Below are positions 12,571-24,342 of a stretch of DNA of 64,000 nucleotides, one piece after another. Origin of the DNA: Eumeta japonica (lineage: Eukaryota; Arthropoda; Insecta; Lepidoptera; Psychidae). A program made the translations under genes and the position numbers. The stretch spans positions 248,001 through 312,000 of the forward strand of contig BGZK01000477.1 in the NCBI GenBank assembly GCA_005406025.1, in the 5' to 3' direction. A model generated the notes under the pieces. It was given only the letters and a program-made list of their open reading frames with translations, did no database searches and had not been told where the DNA came from. Positions within the stretch are counted from its first letter, which is position 1. The number at the start of each line of letters is the position of its first letter.

Positions 12571-12578
12571 GTTAGTAA
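12571..12578. repeat. Left 8-bp target-site duplication of hAT element 1
   Basis: GTTAGTAA, identical to 16109-16116. Confidence 0.95.
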
Positions 12579-12689
12579 CAGTGGCGTAACTATACCGTCT
12601 GGGGCCCGTGGCAAATTCTTTTGATGGGGCCCTATCAGTAAGGCCGGTCACGTTGTACTTAGTTTAATTTTAATAATTCACTTAAAGTA

Positions 12690-12835
12690 TGGGCAGCAGC
12701 GTTTTCTGATAGTCTTCAAATACTGCGATCTCCAATCCGCCTGCCAAGCGTGGAGATTATGGCAATTCCTCCTACTGGAGGCTCATGTCCAGCAGTGGAC
12801 TGCTAAGAGCTGTTTATGATGATGATGATGATGAT
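12690..12835 (+). mobile_element. RTE-type LINE 3' tail (plus orientation)
   Basis: It holds CCGCCTGCCAAGCGTGGAGA, a segment with 'GTCCAGCAGTGGACTGCTA', and a terminal (ATG/TGA)n run at about 12816-12834. This combination is a common lepidopteran LINE 3' end. It lies inside hAT element 1. Confidence 0.75.
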
Positions 12836-12894
12836 TTAAAGTAGTAATCCAACATGGACATGGGTTTATACATTTACATTCATTTACATTCACC

Positions 12895-13024
12895 AGTCTA
12901 TACATATACGTCCCACTGCTGGGCATAGGCCGCCTCTCAATTCGGATTGGAGACTTCATATTCATCTTCCATTTGCTAGCTTTTCGGTGAAGGAACAACA
13001 TCGTGAGGAAACCTGCATACACAA
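12895..13024 (-). mobile_element. RTE-type LINE 3' tail (minus orientation)
   Basis: It holds CCCACTGCTGGGCATAGGCC, then 'CTCTCAATTCGGATTGGAGA', then 'ACATCGTGAGGAAACCTGCA'. It belongs to the same family type as the tail at 12690-12835 but in opposite orientation, about 60 bases away. Confidence 0.75.
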
Positions 13025-13062
13025 TTAAATAAAATAACAATTTAATTTCAATAGGATATTTA

Positions 13063-15594
13063 TTAAGAAAAATCTTTTCTTCGAGCTTTCTGTTCTGCAA
13101 AAGTGTCTATAACATCATCAAAGTTTAAAGATCGGGCCATAGAATTTTCAATAGACAGAATAGCCAAGTTACGTAACCTGTCTTGTCCCATAGAGTTTCT
13201 CAAATAGGTTTTATTCAATTTTAGTTTTGAGAATGATCGTTCAGCACTAGCTGTAGTCACAGGAATTGTAATAAATAACATTAATGCAGTGCATACTTCA
13301 GGAAAACTGCAGGACATAAAATGATTCTGTATTATTAATAAATCTGCGAGGTCTCTAATGCACGAACACTTTTCTATTTCGTCTCTGAAAGTGGACCGAA
13401 AACTGAGAATTTCCCTGGCAAATGATTCAGATATGTCTTTTTTATATATATCAACAAATTTTAGAGCTTTTTTTAATAGATCAGTATCATTTAAAACTTG
13501 TAAAGTTGAAGGCTCCAAAACATTGAAATTTGAAACTATTTCATTCATCGGAAGGAAACGCGATTTTAGTTGATTAATAATGATGTCCAATACTCGATTA
13601 AATATGTTCACTCTGAACAAACCTTCCGGGTCTTGGAGGCGCTCATCTTCGCAAAGTTCGTCAAAATGGCGTTTTACCTTCCTCTGACGAGTTTTAGAAA
13701 ATTCAGGGTGATGGACCATTTTCAGCTACACTATTTGCTTCCATTTTAAATTTACAAATTCATGTCGATACCTTTCCAATTCTTCTAGACATATTTTCAA
13801 ACGTTTTAAGGCATTTGAAAGATCCGTGGCTTTAGACTGAAGTGCTTTAGAGGCTGCATCGGTAGTTTGTAGAATTTTGCAATGGAAAACCAATAACATA
13901 ATAAAATTGTAGTTTTCGATCTTCTTCTTGAGTGAAACAGCTTCATTTCTTTCATCTGATTTGCAACTTAACAGAATTGTTTTCGTTAGTGCTTTTGGAC
14001 TTCAACAAACCGAACTTTTAAAGCAAAACAGCATCATAACGTCCTGCCCATCTAGTAGGGTTTAATGTTTTTAATGTTATTGAAGTTGAAGACTCACTTT
14101 CTTTATTAGATATAAAACTTGACAAAATATTCCATTTCTTGATACTATGCCCAAAAATTATAAATTTGTTGAACTGTATCGAAAAAGTTTGCATATCAAT
14201 AACCTCTCTCACTGCATCATTGAGTACTAGATTTAAGTTATGAGCAGCACAGTGAACATATACCGCATTTGGCTCGACATCTTTTATGAGTTTTTGAACT
14301 CCACCATAAGTCCCTTTCATTGTGTTAGCACCATCATACCCTTGTCCTCGACACTTACTTAGAGGAATATTTTTGTCATTTATGGATTTAATAATTTGCT
14401 TGGACATTGCTAAGGCAGTTTGATCCTTAACTTCATGAAATCCTAAAAATGTCTCTTTAATGACAAGTGCCTTTGGGATCCCATTGTCATCTTTTTCTAT
14501 CATACAATAATGGTAAAGTTCACACATTTGATCAATTTTTGAAATATCTTGAGTTGTATCAAATATGATAGAGTAGAATGGTGCGGCATTCATTTCATTT
14601 ATGAGTGCATTTTCTACTTTTAGAACCAGGACAGAAATTAGCTCATTTTGTATTTTTGGGCTTAAGTATTTTATCTGGCTCTTTGGTTTACTTAACAATT
14701 CTTGTAAAATCGGGTCGTACTTTCCTAATAACTCAACAATACTCAAAAAGTTTCCTTGGGAGCTTGGATCACTGCTACCTACGTTTTCTCTGTGGCCACG
14801 AAAGGCTAAATTACATGTTGAGAGTGTCAGAGTAACATCAAGGAGTCTAGAAAGTACTTGGCGCCAAAAGATTTTTCTTTTTTAATCATGGACTCTTGCT
14901 CTTCATCGAGTGTTCCATGTAGCCGCCACTGTCGATAGGTAAGACAAGAATCCAGATGAATTTTGGATGTCTCGTGTCTTTCTATTGCATCAACAATATG
15001 TTTCCAGTCGTCATAGCCCTCAATCCAAACATTTTGTATTTTTTTAGATGCCCGATTTGCGAATAACCAACACGGTTCACAATACGCCTTCTGAAGTATT
15101 AAAGAATAGGATAGCCATGTACGTTCAAGTTTCACGCCAGACTTCGAAACAATATAGTAATGTTTTTCTAGAAAAGATCTATTGTCACTATCTTTTAAGA
15201 AAGGGCCCTTAGGTTTACAATGTCCGTTTTCAATCACGAACCTTTTCACTTGATCAGTTAGCTCTTTAAAATTACCCATATCAGTAACATATGGCGAAGA
15301 TACAATATTGTTCACGCTAAAATATATTTCTCTTTCATTTTTGCTAGTACCTTGTTGTGGTTGTTCTGGATCTGGATAGACACTGGTATTGGGTTCTGCA
15401 TCTGGTAATTCTGGAATACTTTTAATACGGTCCAAATCTTCACTTTTGGAGCACTGTTCACTCGAGTTTTCATTTTTAAAGTCATCATTCTTCAAGTACT
15501 GACTAATTTTAGGAAGCTTTTTATTTTTTTCTTCAGTCTCTCTCTTTCTCTTTCGTTTTTCGCTCCCACTTAAATATTTTCTGGAACTAGACAT
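13063..15594 (-). pseudogene. hAT transposase (ZMYM1-like), recently inactivated
   Basis: This is a cut-and-paste transposase, read on the minus strand as three long frames. Frame 1 (15594-14827, 255 aa) has an N-terminal lysine-rich segment and a zinc-finger region containing KAYCEPCWLFA. Frame 2 (14746-14018) has the DUF4371-like core: FYSIIFDTTQDISKIDQ, CRGQGYDGANTM, VHCAAHNLNLVLND and LNPTRWAGRYD. Frame 3 (13719-13063) has the C-terminal dimerisation region with PVTTASAERSFSKLK. Likely catalytic acids are the D of FDTT, the D of GYDGA and the E of SAERSF, by analogy with the family. Lesions seen: a one-base frameshift near 14865 in a T run, a frameshift near 14020, and an in-frame TAG near 13725. 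Everything else reads through, so inactivation looks recent. The total length of about 800 residues fits the family. Confidence 0.92.
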
Positions 15595-16108
15595 TTTAAT
15601 ATCTAACTTTCACAATCAACTTTACTTTAGCACTATTTACAGGTTCAATTAAACAACAATTACGAAAAAACAAAGATACAAATGATCAATTGTCAAAACA
15701 ATCACACAAATAATGCGCAGTCAGTAGAGCCCTCATAAAAAATAGCAAATCCGGGATTCCCCTAACATAGTGTTGCTAGCTCGCCCCAGCGGCAGCGCCA
15801 CGAAAAAAGTCCTTTTTGGTTAACAAAATGAGGGAATTCCCCGACCTGCACTGCCAACGTACCGCGACAAAAAGGTAGAAAGAAACCAATGGATGCGTTC
15901 TAAAATTGATCAAGATCTTTTTGATCAGTTATAAATTTTAAGCAAAACTAAAAAAATAAATAAAAAATATACTTTTCAAATAAAATAAAATACTCAGGTG
16001 CAATGTTAAAAAAATATTGCTGAGCTGGCGGCATCTTGGGCCGGGGCCCCCTTGGACCGGGGGCCCGTGGCATTTTGCCAGCCCTGCCACCCTATAGTTA
16101 CGCCACTG

Positions 16109-16116
16109 GTTAGTAA
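16109..16116. repeat. Right 8-bp target-site duplication of hAT element 1
   Basis: GTTAGTAA, directly after the right terminal inverted repeat. Confidence 0.95.
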
Positions 16117-16197
16117 TGTCGAAAAGAATTTATTAATGACGTATTTTGAACGTAATTACATTATCTCCGAATTAGGATATTTTTAATTTGATTTGCT
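16117..16197 (+). mobile_element. 3' tail of the CR1/Jockey-type LINE, right of the hAT insertion
   Basis: The sequence left of the hAT (12520-12570, 'GAGTTTCTTACCCATTCTT' and following) continues here to an end in ATTTTTAATTTGATTTG. That ending is typical of a lepidopteran LINE family. The two halves were separated by the hAT insertion. Confidence 0.7.
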
Positions 16198-16340
16198 CTA
16201 AATTGCCTGCGAATGATGCGATGCGCAGGTTTAACGCTCCCCGACCCTCCCTTCTTCTCCCCCGCATTCCTATTTTACGCCATTGCGACGCTTTCGTGAC
16301 TAAATTCACAGCGGTAGAGTTTCATATCTTGTAGTTAGTC
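16198..16340. other. Short unassigned stretch
   Basis: Pyrimidine-rich segment (near 16237-16270); nothing recognised. Confidence 0.4.
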
Positions 16341-16878
16341 GTTAATAGGGTTCACTACTCAAAGGTGTCAACGGGACTCTATTACTAAGCCTCAACTGTC
16401 TCTCTGTCTGCCTGTTTGTCAGCGGGCTGTTCCTTATGAACCGTAATATGTAGACAGTAGAAATATTCACAGAGTATGTATATCTATTGTTGCAATAATA
16501 ACAAATAACAAACATAAAATTAAAAAGGGGCTCTCATACAAGAAACGTGTTTACTTGGAGTTTATTGCTCGATTATAATAATGGCAATAGATGAACCGTT
16601 GAAATGTTCATATTGTATTACTATATATGCTCATTGTGTATCACTATAATCGCTATAAACCAATTAATAAAAACAAATTAAAGTTAAAGATTAAAAAAGG
16701 TTCTAATAAAAACAGGTTCCTTGTATTGGATCTCCCGTACCTCTTTTTTCGGTAGTGTATGTTAAATCTTAATATTTCTTCTTGTTTTTCATCAATTGTT
16801 TTTAAAAAGTATATTCAATAGTGTATGGTGGTACGTAACCATTCGTATGGGAATCCGACTCGCACTTGGCCGATACTT
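16341..16878 (+). repeat. Lepidopteran dispersed repeat ending in ...CCGACTCGCACTTGGCCG
   Basis: Starts with GGTTCACTACTCAAAGGTGT, a 'GGGACTCTATTACTAAG' segment and 'CTGTCTCTCTGTCTGCCTG', then 'TTATGAACCGTAATATGTAG'. It ends near 16852-16873 with AATCCGACTCGCACTTGGCC. I recognise this set of motifs from many lepidopteran genomes. The centre (16520-16800) is divergent or carries extra sequence. Confidence 0.7.
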
Positions 16879-18880
16879 CCCCGAATCGATAACAATATCA
16901 TCTACCGTACACTAACCTAAAAGGCATACTCTAATGATAAGTATTCTATAGCCGTCCTATACTCACAGCAACTTATTTTTGTATATCTCACATCAAATAA
17001 TAAATGTAATTAATATCTAAACATGAATAAGCGGAACAGACAAATATTATAATTTTCATATATTATTGCGTAGATCTGGCAAATTTTGGCGACAATATCG
17101 ATAGAAGGATATGTAATGATTTTAAATGATTACCATTTTTTTTTTATCACATTTTATCATTAATGTGTCTAAAAGTGTTAAGACGCTATCGTATCTGTTG
17201 CATAGATAATATTTTGTTTTCATATCGACTTAGGGAATGACCAAAACAAATTTTCGTCTGTAATGGACCGTTACGCAAACCGTGTATCGTGTCGTTGTTA
17301 TCATGATATTCGTCCATTCAAACATTCAGCCGACTCACTGCAGTATCGATAATACATACGTCAAAATGACATTCTGGTCGATTCCGGCGTTGAGCGGTCA
17401 CACAATTTACCCTATGTGCTAATAGAATCTTTGCCTGTTGCGTGTTTCTTCGTAGATATCAAGTTAAAATCTAGTTGTGAAGTTATTTATTTGTTTCGAA
17501 TGTGTCATCTCGCCGTTTAGATGAATATATTCTTTGTGTTGGTGGTACTCAAAGTTATATTTGTAAACACTTTCATTATTATTTATTAATTGCATGATAT
17601 AATGCATAAAAAAACTGGAACAATTTACAGCGGAAATAGTACAAAACGGCGCGGGTTTGCTTTCAAACGGCACGGCACAGAACCAGAACTGGCTTTTTCT
17701 ATCTTACAAGCCCAAACATCATCTCAATTCACACACGCATAGATTACAGTGAACCCCAATTATTATCTGAAAAGGGAATGCCTAATATACTTTTATAATT
17801 TATTAAAAACCCGATTTAAACTTTTTTTTAAACTGTTCATTTAGTGGTACGGTTTTTGTGTTACCATTATTTCATTTTCTAAAAGTGAAGCTTATAGCAT
17901 TTTCGGCATAAATATAATAACGTAATCGAAATGAAATTATATTTCATTTGATTTGAAATAAAATTATTAATAATTAATTAATCCTCAAAATGTTCTAAAT
18001 TTTCCTAAATAATCATGACTTACCACTACCGTGAACGACTTTTAATTTCAATTTTGGCTTTAATAATTAATGGCTACTTTGTTTCTACCGTAGCCAACTA
18101 AGAATTAATTATCATGAAATTTTAAGCTGATGAAGTGACAGCAGTCTTAAAAGCCGTATGCCGGGCGACTTATTTCACTAAATGCAATGCAAATGCAAAT
18201 GAATATCCATTAAGTTCAAAACTTATAGAAGTTCTGTTCTTTGTAGAGATTATGAGCTTACTAGCTTTCGTAAACGCAATTTGCATTATTTTGTGTTATA
18301 ATTTTGCTGATGCATTAGTAAATATTAATAAATTTAATGCTATCTCTCACTCAAATTCACTTCTCATCAATTATAATTCTTCTATATATAGCACTAATTT
18401 TCTGTGTTAATTTTTGTCAATTTTATGATTGCAAGATGCGTCTGTTGGTGGAATTGTAATACATTAACGACTGTGTATGGCTGCCTAGCGTAATAATTGT
18501 AACATATTTTCCTAGAAGAAGGTATATAGGTAATGGTTAAATACTGTACTCAGCTAACGCTATTAATATTAAAATACTTACTAGTTATTGAAGATGTTTA
18601 TGAGCAATAAAATAGTTTAACAATTGCTCCAAAACTTCGAGGAATTTAAATACAGGTCTGCATGGGACATGTTTAAACTATTTGCTATGAGTTATCTTTG
18701 AGTATATATAAATGATTTTTTAATTTATTATTTTGACTTTTCTAAAACATTTATACTTTTTAAGTCAATAAAAATCGTATCTTGATCCAAAATTTCGTTC
18801 GGCAAAAAAAACAATCGGCATTTTAAACCAATAAAAGAAAAATTAAGAATCAACAAAGGACTGCTTTTTGAGGCAATGCA
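16879..18880. other. AT-rich non-coding stretch
   Basis: No coding frame with any recognisable similarity, no RNA signature. The longest frames (17464-17673 minus, 18135-18410 plus) look random. Confidence 0.5.
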
Positions 18881-18884
18881 CATA

Positions 18885-19330
18885 AATAAAACTGGCTAAG
18901 CGAGTCAAGGTAGCACACCGTGCTACGTACCAATATATACAATATCTGTGTTATGTGTTTACGAGAAAGTTTTGTTTTTTTTTTCCCTCAATTCGACATC
19001 CTTAGCACTAATGCGATTTATACTTGACCGTTCGTTATTAATAGTTCCTTCACTTTAATGTTTGTATCATAATCACACTGTTTAACTCTTACATTACCGT
19101 TTTTTCAATTAAACAAAAAAAAGGAAAAATATTACTTTTTTTACATAAGGAATACCTTCAATTTTTTTACTCATTTGTTATTGTCTATCAAGATGTACTT
19201 TATAATAACACTTACTCTATAGAAATTTCAATCAGTTTCTAATTAAATATGCAGCCCTTGATAGGTAAGACGGATGGACGGATGGACGAACGGTCAAACA
19301 TTTCATGTCTGATGCGAAAACGTAAAAGAA
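18885..19330 (-). repeat. Lepidopteran dispersed repeat, opposite-orientation copy
   Basis: Begins with AAACTGGCTAAGCGAGTCA and GCACACCGTGCTACGTACC, the reverse-strand version of the terminal motif found at 16852-16873. It ends near a 'GACGGATGGACGGATGGACG' segment, matching the usual 'gacagacagacgg' part of this repeat. More diverged than the copy at 16341. Confidence 0.55.
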
Positions 19331-20990
19331 TATTGGATTGAACTCATAAATTAACCTCGGCGGTTAATTAGCGAGCCTAGTTTTGGTGCAGCTGAAATTC
19401 CACCTACTAAGTTCTGCCTGTACATACATTTTTTAACATCAAATTTTGTGTCAAATATTCGTTAACTGACTCTAATTCTACAATTTAAAAATTTTACAAC
19501 TTCAAACAACAACAGATTTTGGAAATTCTTACAGATACACGTTAACTTTATTGGTTTTGTATAACTTTTGACATACTGTACAACAACTCAGCCTAAGATG
19601 TCATAATTAGTAAAACATTAGTTTAAATTTAAATCATGCACTGGACCTTAATTTAGATTCAAATCATGCACTGGACCATAGCAATATTTTATATCAGGAG
19701 GCATAATCGCTAACGTCAACCTACATCGAGCTGTTTCAGAACTGCTGTCTTTCATCTATGGAAAATCTCTTGGGAGTGGAACTTTAAAAAGGCAAAGAAG
19801 TATAACTAACGTTTCGAGTAAAACATGTGGTGTTTTCCGTCGCCGTATTATTTTAAAGGAGTGAAGGAAAAAGGGCTCGAGACCTTTGTTGTCTGTACGG
19901 ACGATCGTCTGTTGCGAGTCGGCTGCCGTCGTTCCTTCTCGAAATCCATTACCGGTCAATATGCAAACCAATAGAAATCTATAGTATATAAAATCGAATC
20001 CTTACTTATAAAACCTTTTTGAAAACGACTAGGCCGTCCGTCTGTATGTCACAGTTTTATAACTTCGCTATTTATTGATCGATTCTTATGAAATTATACA
20101 GAAATTTGTCCACCGTCAACTGTTAAACAATTATGTAAAGAAAGGACGAAATAAGATGTGAAAAGGTAAACTGTCATATATTAAATTGAAGGGATGAAAT
20201 ATCCTTCTCTAAATTCTGAACCATGTGTTTTAAAAATTTGAAAATTATCACAGTAATATAGCTTTATAAATAAATTCAAAAATAAAAATTGTAAGCGACA
20301 CACGTTTCCAATTTATTTCGGTGTTTTTTGTTCTTCGTTGAAAATTTCAACAACCTATTCATCGGCCCCTACGAATACGCACGTAAATTTTAATTCAAGT
20401 AGTAGATATTACTACCACTAGAACTTATGTTTGTGTTTAATCATACTTCTAGATTATTTTTTCAAATTTATAAGGTGTGATAAGTTACCGGTTCGATTTA
20501 AACTTAATGCAATTGTAAATTTCACGTCATTTCGTTGGCATGGCAATCTAGAGGCACGAATGTGACTCCTACCTTGACCAAATTTCTGGTTTATGTTTAT
20601 CTTCTTTTTCTTCATCCTGCTTCTTTTCAGATCAAAGACCCATTTTCTTGTTGTAAGATTTCCTATACAAAACTAAAGTTTAGTTTGAAAGTAATACGAA
20701 CGTCCAACACCATATATTTTTCTTTGCATGCCACATTCAAGTTTTACATTGCTATTTGTATGAAAACTGTTCAAACAAAGAGAAGCAAAAATTTGAAGAA
20801 ATAAAAAATACTACAACCTGCACAGAAATGCGAATGGGCTAGTCACACATAAATACAAACTACGGACTATTTCACTTCTAAGGAAGCACATTGCGTTATA
20901 ATTAATTAATGGGAGGAAATGTACAAGTAAACAAATATAATAAGCAAACAGTCTATACTACATATATAAAGCCGAAGTTTGTTCATTTTC
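19331..20990. other. AT-rich stretch with a short dispersed-repeat fragment
   Basis: A fragment at about 19985-20105 (ACTAGGCCGTCCGTCTGTAT, 'TATTGATCGATTCTTATGAA') resembles another common lepidopteran repeat. A mildly GC-richer patch lies at 19860-19960. An imperfect direct duplication around 'AAATCATGCACTGGACC' occurs at 19632-19677. Nothing else seen. Confidence 0.4.
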
Positions 20991-20994
20991 TTGA

Positions 20995-21370
20995 ACGCGT
21001 TAATCCCGGTAACTACCAGTCGGATTAGAAATCTTATTTTTGTAGTTGATAATCCTATTCTTCAGATAGGCTATAAACTAGTTGAATAGTTTTTTGTCTA
21101 TTTGTACACGCTAATTTTTAAAACTGTCAAGCGTATTTGAAAACTTATTTATAAGTAAATATATATTTTTGAACCCAATAACCTCAAGAAGTATTACAAC
21201 TATATTTTGAGCTCGGAGATCTCAAAAAAGCACTCAATTTATCTGCTATTTTTGAACGCTTTGAGCTCGAGTTAGCAAGAAGTTTCAGGGATGGCCTGCA
21301 GGGTCAACCTTGTTTTAGGCCAATTCTGGAAAATTATTCTCTAATCAGAGGATAAACTGTCTGAATAAAT
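20995..21370. repeat. Degenerate dispersed repeat fragments
   Basis: Two pieces. 20995-21090 holds CGCGTTAATCCCGGTAACTA, then 'GTCGGATTAGAAAT'. 21205-21330 holds 'GAGCTCGAGTTAGCAAGAAG' and 'GGCCTGCAGGGTCAACC'. The second recurs, diverged, at 52530-52600. Confidence 0.5.
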
Positions 21371-23815
21371 TGTTGTTTTTTTTTGTTTGTTTGAACGCGA
21401 AAATCTTTGGATGTGCAAATTAAATTTGAATAATTATTTTTCTATTTCATAATCCATTTTTAGATAACTTGTAATGTTAGTATTTAGTATTGTGCTGCGA
21501 CCTTTAGGAGCCAAGCTATTGTGGTTTTTGTCTAGAATGTAGACATAAAATGTCGCTTTGATAAATATCTTTACGTGCACTGGCTAAATAAACAGTTTCA
21601 TGCATATAACATTAATGCATAAAAAATTTTGGCTTCAGACAGTTTTTTATAGATATCCAACAAGTCACTTTTATGTAATAATAAAATATTCAATTCAATA
21701 GGTAATGTTCAACTGTAGGGTGGTGGATGATAGACAGACTAGGGAGGTATAAAAATCTGATGTCGCTATACCTACACTTTGTTAAATAAGGTAATAAGCC
21801 AAAATTTTTGAGATGAAGATAGTAGCGATTAATTTAACTAATATTATTAATGTGGAATTTTGGATGTTTGGTACTTATCATGCTTTAATAGCTGAACAAA
21901 ATTAGCTGAAACTTCACAGTAATAGTATATCAGATTAATATATAGGATACCATAACCCATGTGTTATACATAAGGCTATAGCTACATTTGACTATAAAGG
22001 TACTAAGTTTTACTCGCGGCTTTCCTTGCCTGAATTTGAGATGAACTCCTCACTTATGCCAGTCGGTCATTGTTAACTGCAATGTTGAAGGCAGTGTCAA
22101 TTTCGATGATCCGGGATCAAAATTGCGAGCAGAACCAGGGCGGGATGAAAAACGTGGACAATAATAAAAAAATAATGACAGTGCATTTGGTTTCGGTTTA
22201 CATAAAGGTATTTTATCGAAAATGAATCCACTGCAGAACCAGGAACCAGATCTAGACTAGAAACGGAATCGAGAATGGAATCAGAGTCGAAATCGAGAGC
22301 GGTGCCGAGAACGGAATCGATGTTGATAGCTTTGGCGGTCGATGAGAACGACGAAGGAACTCACTGAATCTTTATAGACTACTGCCGCATTCGTTGAAAT
22401 TAAAGATTGGCACTATCATTATTCTAAAATTACCACCCTTATGTAGTGGAATCAGAGTTCAAGTAAATTTTTTTACAAACATTGTAGTAGTAACTATAGT
22501 TTCAATTAGGCCTGTAATTAGGCACACAGTAGTGACACCGCACATTCCGATGAAACCAATAGGTTTACCATTTAGTTTTAAAACAATATAATTTCCTAAG
22601 GTATCGTTTGCAGTCACTATATAAATAAAACACAGGGAAAACTTTTAATTTTGTCGAAATATGTTTAAGAGAATACTACTTCATATGACAATCATATGTT
22701 GCTTGGCCTAGATTAGATTCAATGAACATCAGTATGTGCTACAGGAAAATGTGGCTAAAAATGTTGTCGATGCCGAATTTTTCTAAATTTCTAAATAATC
22801 CGATTTCTTTTAAATTACAAGGCTGGTGAAACTGTGGGGTATAGCAGGTATTAAATAAAATGCAAACGACGTGAGTAATTCAGGAACATGGGCCATTGAA
22901 AAACAATAAACGCAATTTGTTTTATAATATTATAATGTAATAGTAACATTAATATCATATTGTTATATTATATCACTATATTGCATAAGTTCAATTTAGC
23001 AGTTCAACTGAAGTTCAAGTAATTAGCATACTAAAATTTTATAAACTTTATTTTTCAATCTATTACAAGTGAATTTCAGAACATCCGCGCTGTAACTATG
23101 TAAAAATAAGCAATTTATATAAAAGAGTTCCAAACAAAAAATACATTTCCTCATTTCAATATTTATTCGATAAATACGCCGAGGTGTGACTTGACTCGAT
23201 AGATACAATAAACAAGGCAGAAGACATGTATCTATCACTGTCTTTTTCATAGCCGGTGTGTAATCCTTTCAAAATTTCCTTTTAGCGACTAGAATTTGCT
23301 CCAAGTACACAAATAACGCTATGAAATTTTGGTTCTACAATAGCGCTGTTAATGTAGAAGGCATATTATACTTCATTTTGAAATAATTAAAGATGATGTT
23401 TTTTTAAATGAATTTAATTTAATTTTTTATTGCGTTGTCTAATCGGCGTGCATATTTGATCAATGTATGTAATGTTTACAGCATAAATCAACTATCTTTA
23501 TGGATAGGTCAGTTAACAAACACTTAATCTAAATATTATATTGTATATAATAAACGGAACGAGAAGATGAAATGGTATTGTAATGTAATATTTTTTAAGG
23601 AGGTAAGATTAAAAATAAATACTTTAAAAACGTTCCATAAAATGTTTTATCATTACTGTACTCATCATTAGAGATTGTAAGGGTATCAGTTCAAAAATCA
23701 GTGTGTCACAAAAATTCGAAAAACACTATATAAAGTAAAATAAAAAAAAAAATTCTTTATATTTGCAATTCATTTGCGAAAAAATTATTATCACCATAAT
23801 GCGAGATTTTATTAA
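21371..23815. other. AT-rich non-coding stretch
   Basis: Apart from the short purine-rich tandem at 22260-22322 nothing is recognisable. Confidence 0.45.
22260..22322. repeat. Short degenerate tandem repeat
   Basis: Variants of GGAATCGAGA(A/G) recur about five times in a purine-rich run (CGGAATCGAGAATGGAATCA and onwards). Confidence 0.55.
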
Positions 23816-23818
23816 AAT

Positions 23819-24342
23819 ATAAGGTCGGAGAAAAAGTTTTTGCGTATTTTATATACAAACACAAAATAATCTTTCATCATATTCTATTTACATTTCATTA
23901 TAATATATGTATGCTATTTTGTTCAAGAAGTTGTTGCCATTTTGTTGGTAGTAACATAATTCCATTGCTGTAGGAATTTTGGTACTTCTGATGAAAAAAC
24001 TGTGGCAAGTCGTTTTGACAGTCCTCTCTTAATGTTAATCTTACACTATTTTACTACCTAGCGAATTCTGAAGAGACCGAAACAGATAAAAATTCAAGGG
24101 TGCTATGTCAAGGCTTCATTGTGCATGCATTAACATATCCCAACCAAAGTCTCTCAATATTCGTTCATTTTGGTGGACAAAAAAACAATAGAAAAATGGT
24201 GGGAAATCGTTTTTAATTTTTTAATGATTATGTCATCTATTTAATGGTATCAAAATTATCCAAATGCAAGCAGCACAACCAAAAATACTTTATTGTAACT
24301 TTTTACTAACCAAATATTGAAAAAAAAAATCCCGACCTAATA
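23819..24342 (-). mobile_element. mariner copy M1, internally deleted
   Basis: The left end AAGGTCGGAGAAAAAGTTTT and the right end ATCCCGACCTAATA (24329-24342) form the mariner terminal inverted repeats, flanked by TA. Inside are the C-terminal/3' segment (GTTGTTGCCATTTTGTTGGT, 'CTGTGGCAAGTCGTTTTGAC') and the 5' segment ('TTTTGGTGGACAAAAAAACA', 'AGCACAACCAAAAATACTTT') in the same order as in M2 and M3. The middle, including most of the transposase, is missing. At about 520 bp it is less than half of a full mariner. Confidence 0.85.

Larger units (their letters stand above)
9950..12578 (+). pseudogene. Decayed CR1/Jockey-type LINE (endonuclease and reverse transcriptase remnants)
   Basis: This is a dead non-LTR retrotransposon on the plus strand, 5'-truncated. 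An endonuclease N-terminus reads at 9950-10171 (HQNIQGILSK..., ILCITEHWLRG), matching the AP-endonuclease start common in these LINEs. The inter-domain part appears at 10550-10756. Reverse transcriptase pieces follow: 11223-11435 (KVIPLFKSGS...NFRQISLLLTLSKIFEK), 11560-11640 (GVFCDLFDC...HHDTFIRKLHHY, frameshifted), the VPQG box near 11689-11735, and the catalytic box at 11774-11782 reading VDD instead of F/Y-ADD. The C-terminus is at 11921-12223 (ATLYLGLTLD...VYISFVHSLMIYGILLWG). Many stops and frameshifts are present. The element resumes after the inserted hAT at 16117-16197. The choice between CR1 and Jockey clade is not settled. Confidence 0.85.
12579..16108 (-). mobile_element. hAT-superfamily DNA transposon 1 (ZMYM-type), 3530 bp, complete ends
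   Basis: The ends are perfect 16-bp terminal inverted repeats, CAGTGGCGTAACTATA at 12579-12594 and its reverse complement at 16093-16108, flanked by an exact 8-bp duplication. Duplications of 8 bp are the hallmark of hAT elements. Both subterminal regions are rich in GGGGCCC-type sequence. A minus-strand transposase fills 15594-13063. Two LINE tails inserted between the transposase and the left terminus (12690-13024). The element sits inside a LINE remnant, so it is younger than that LINE. Confidence 0.95.
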
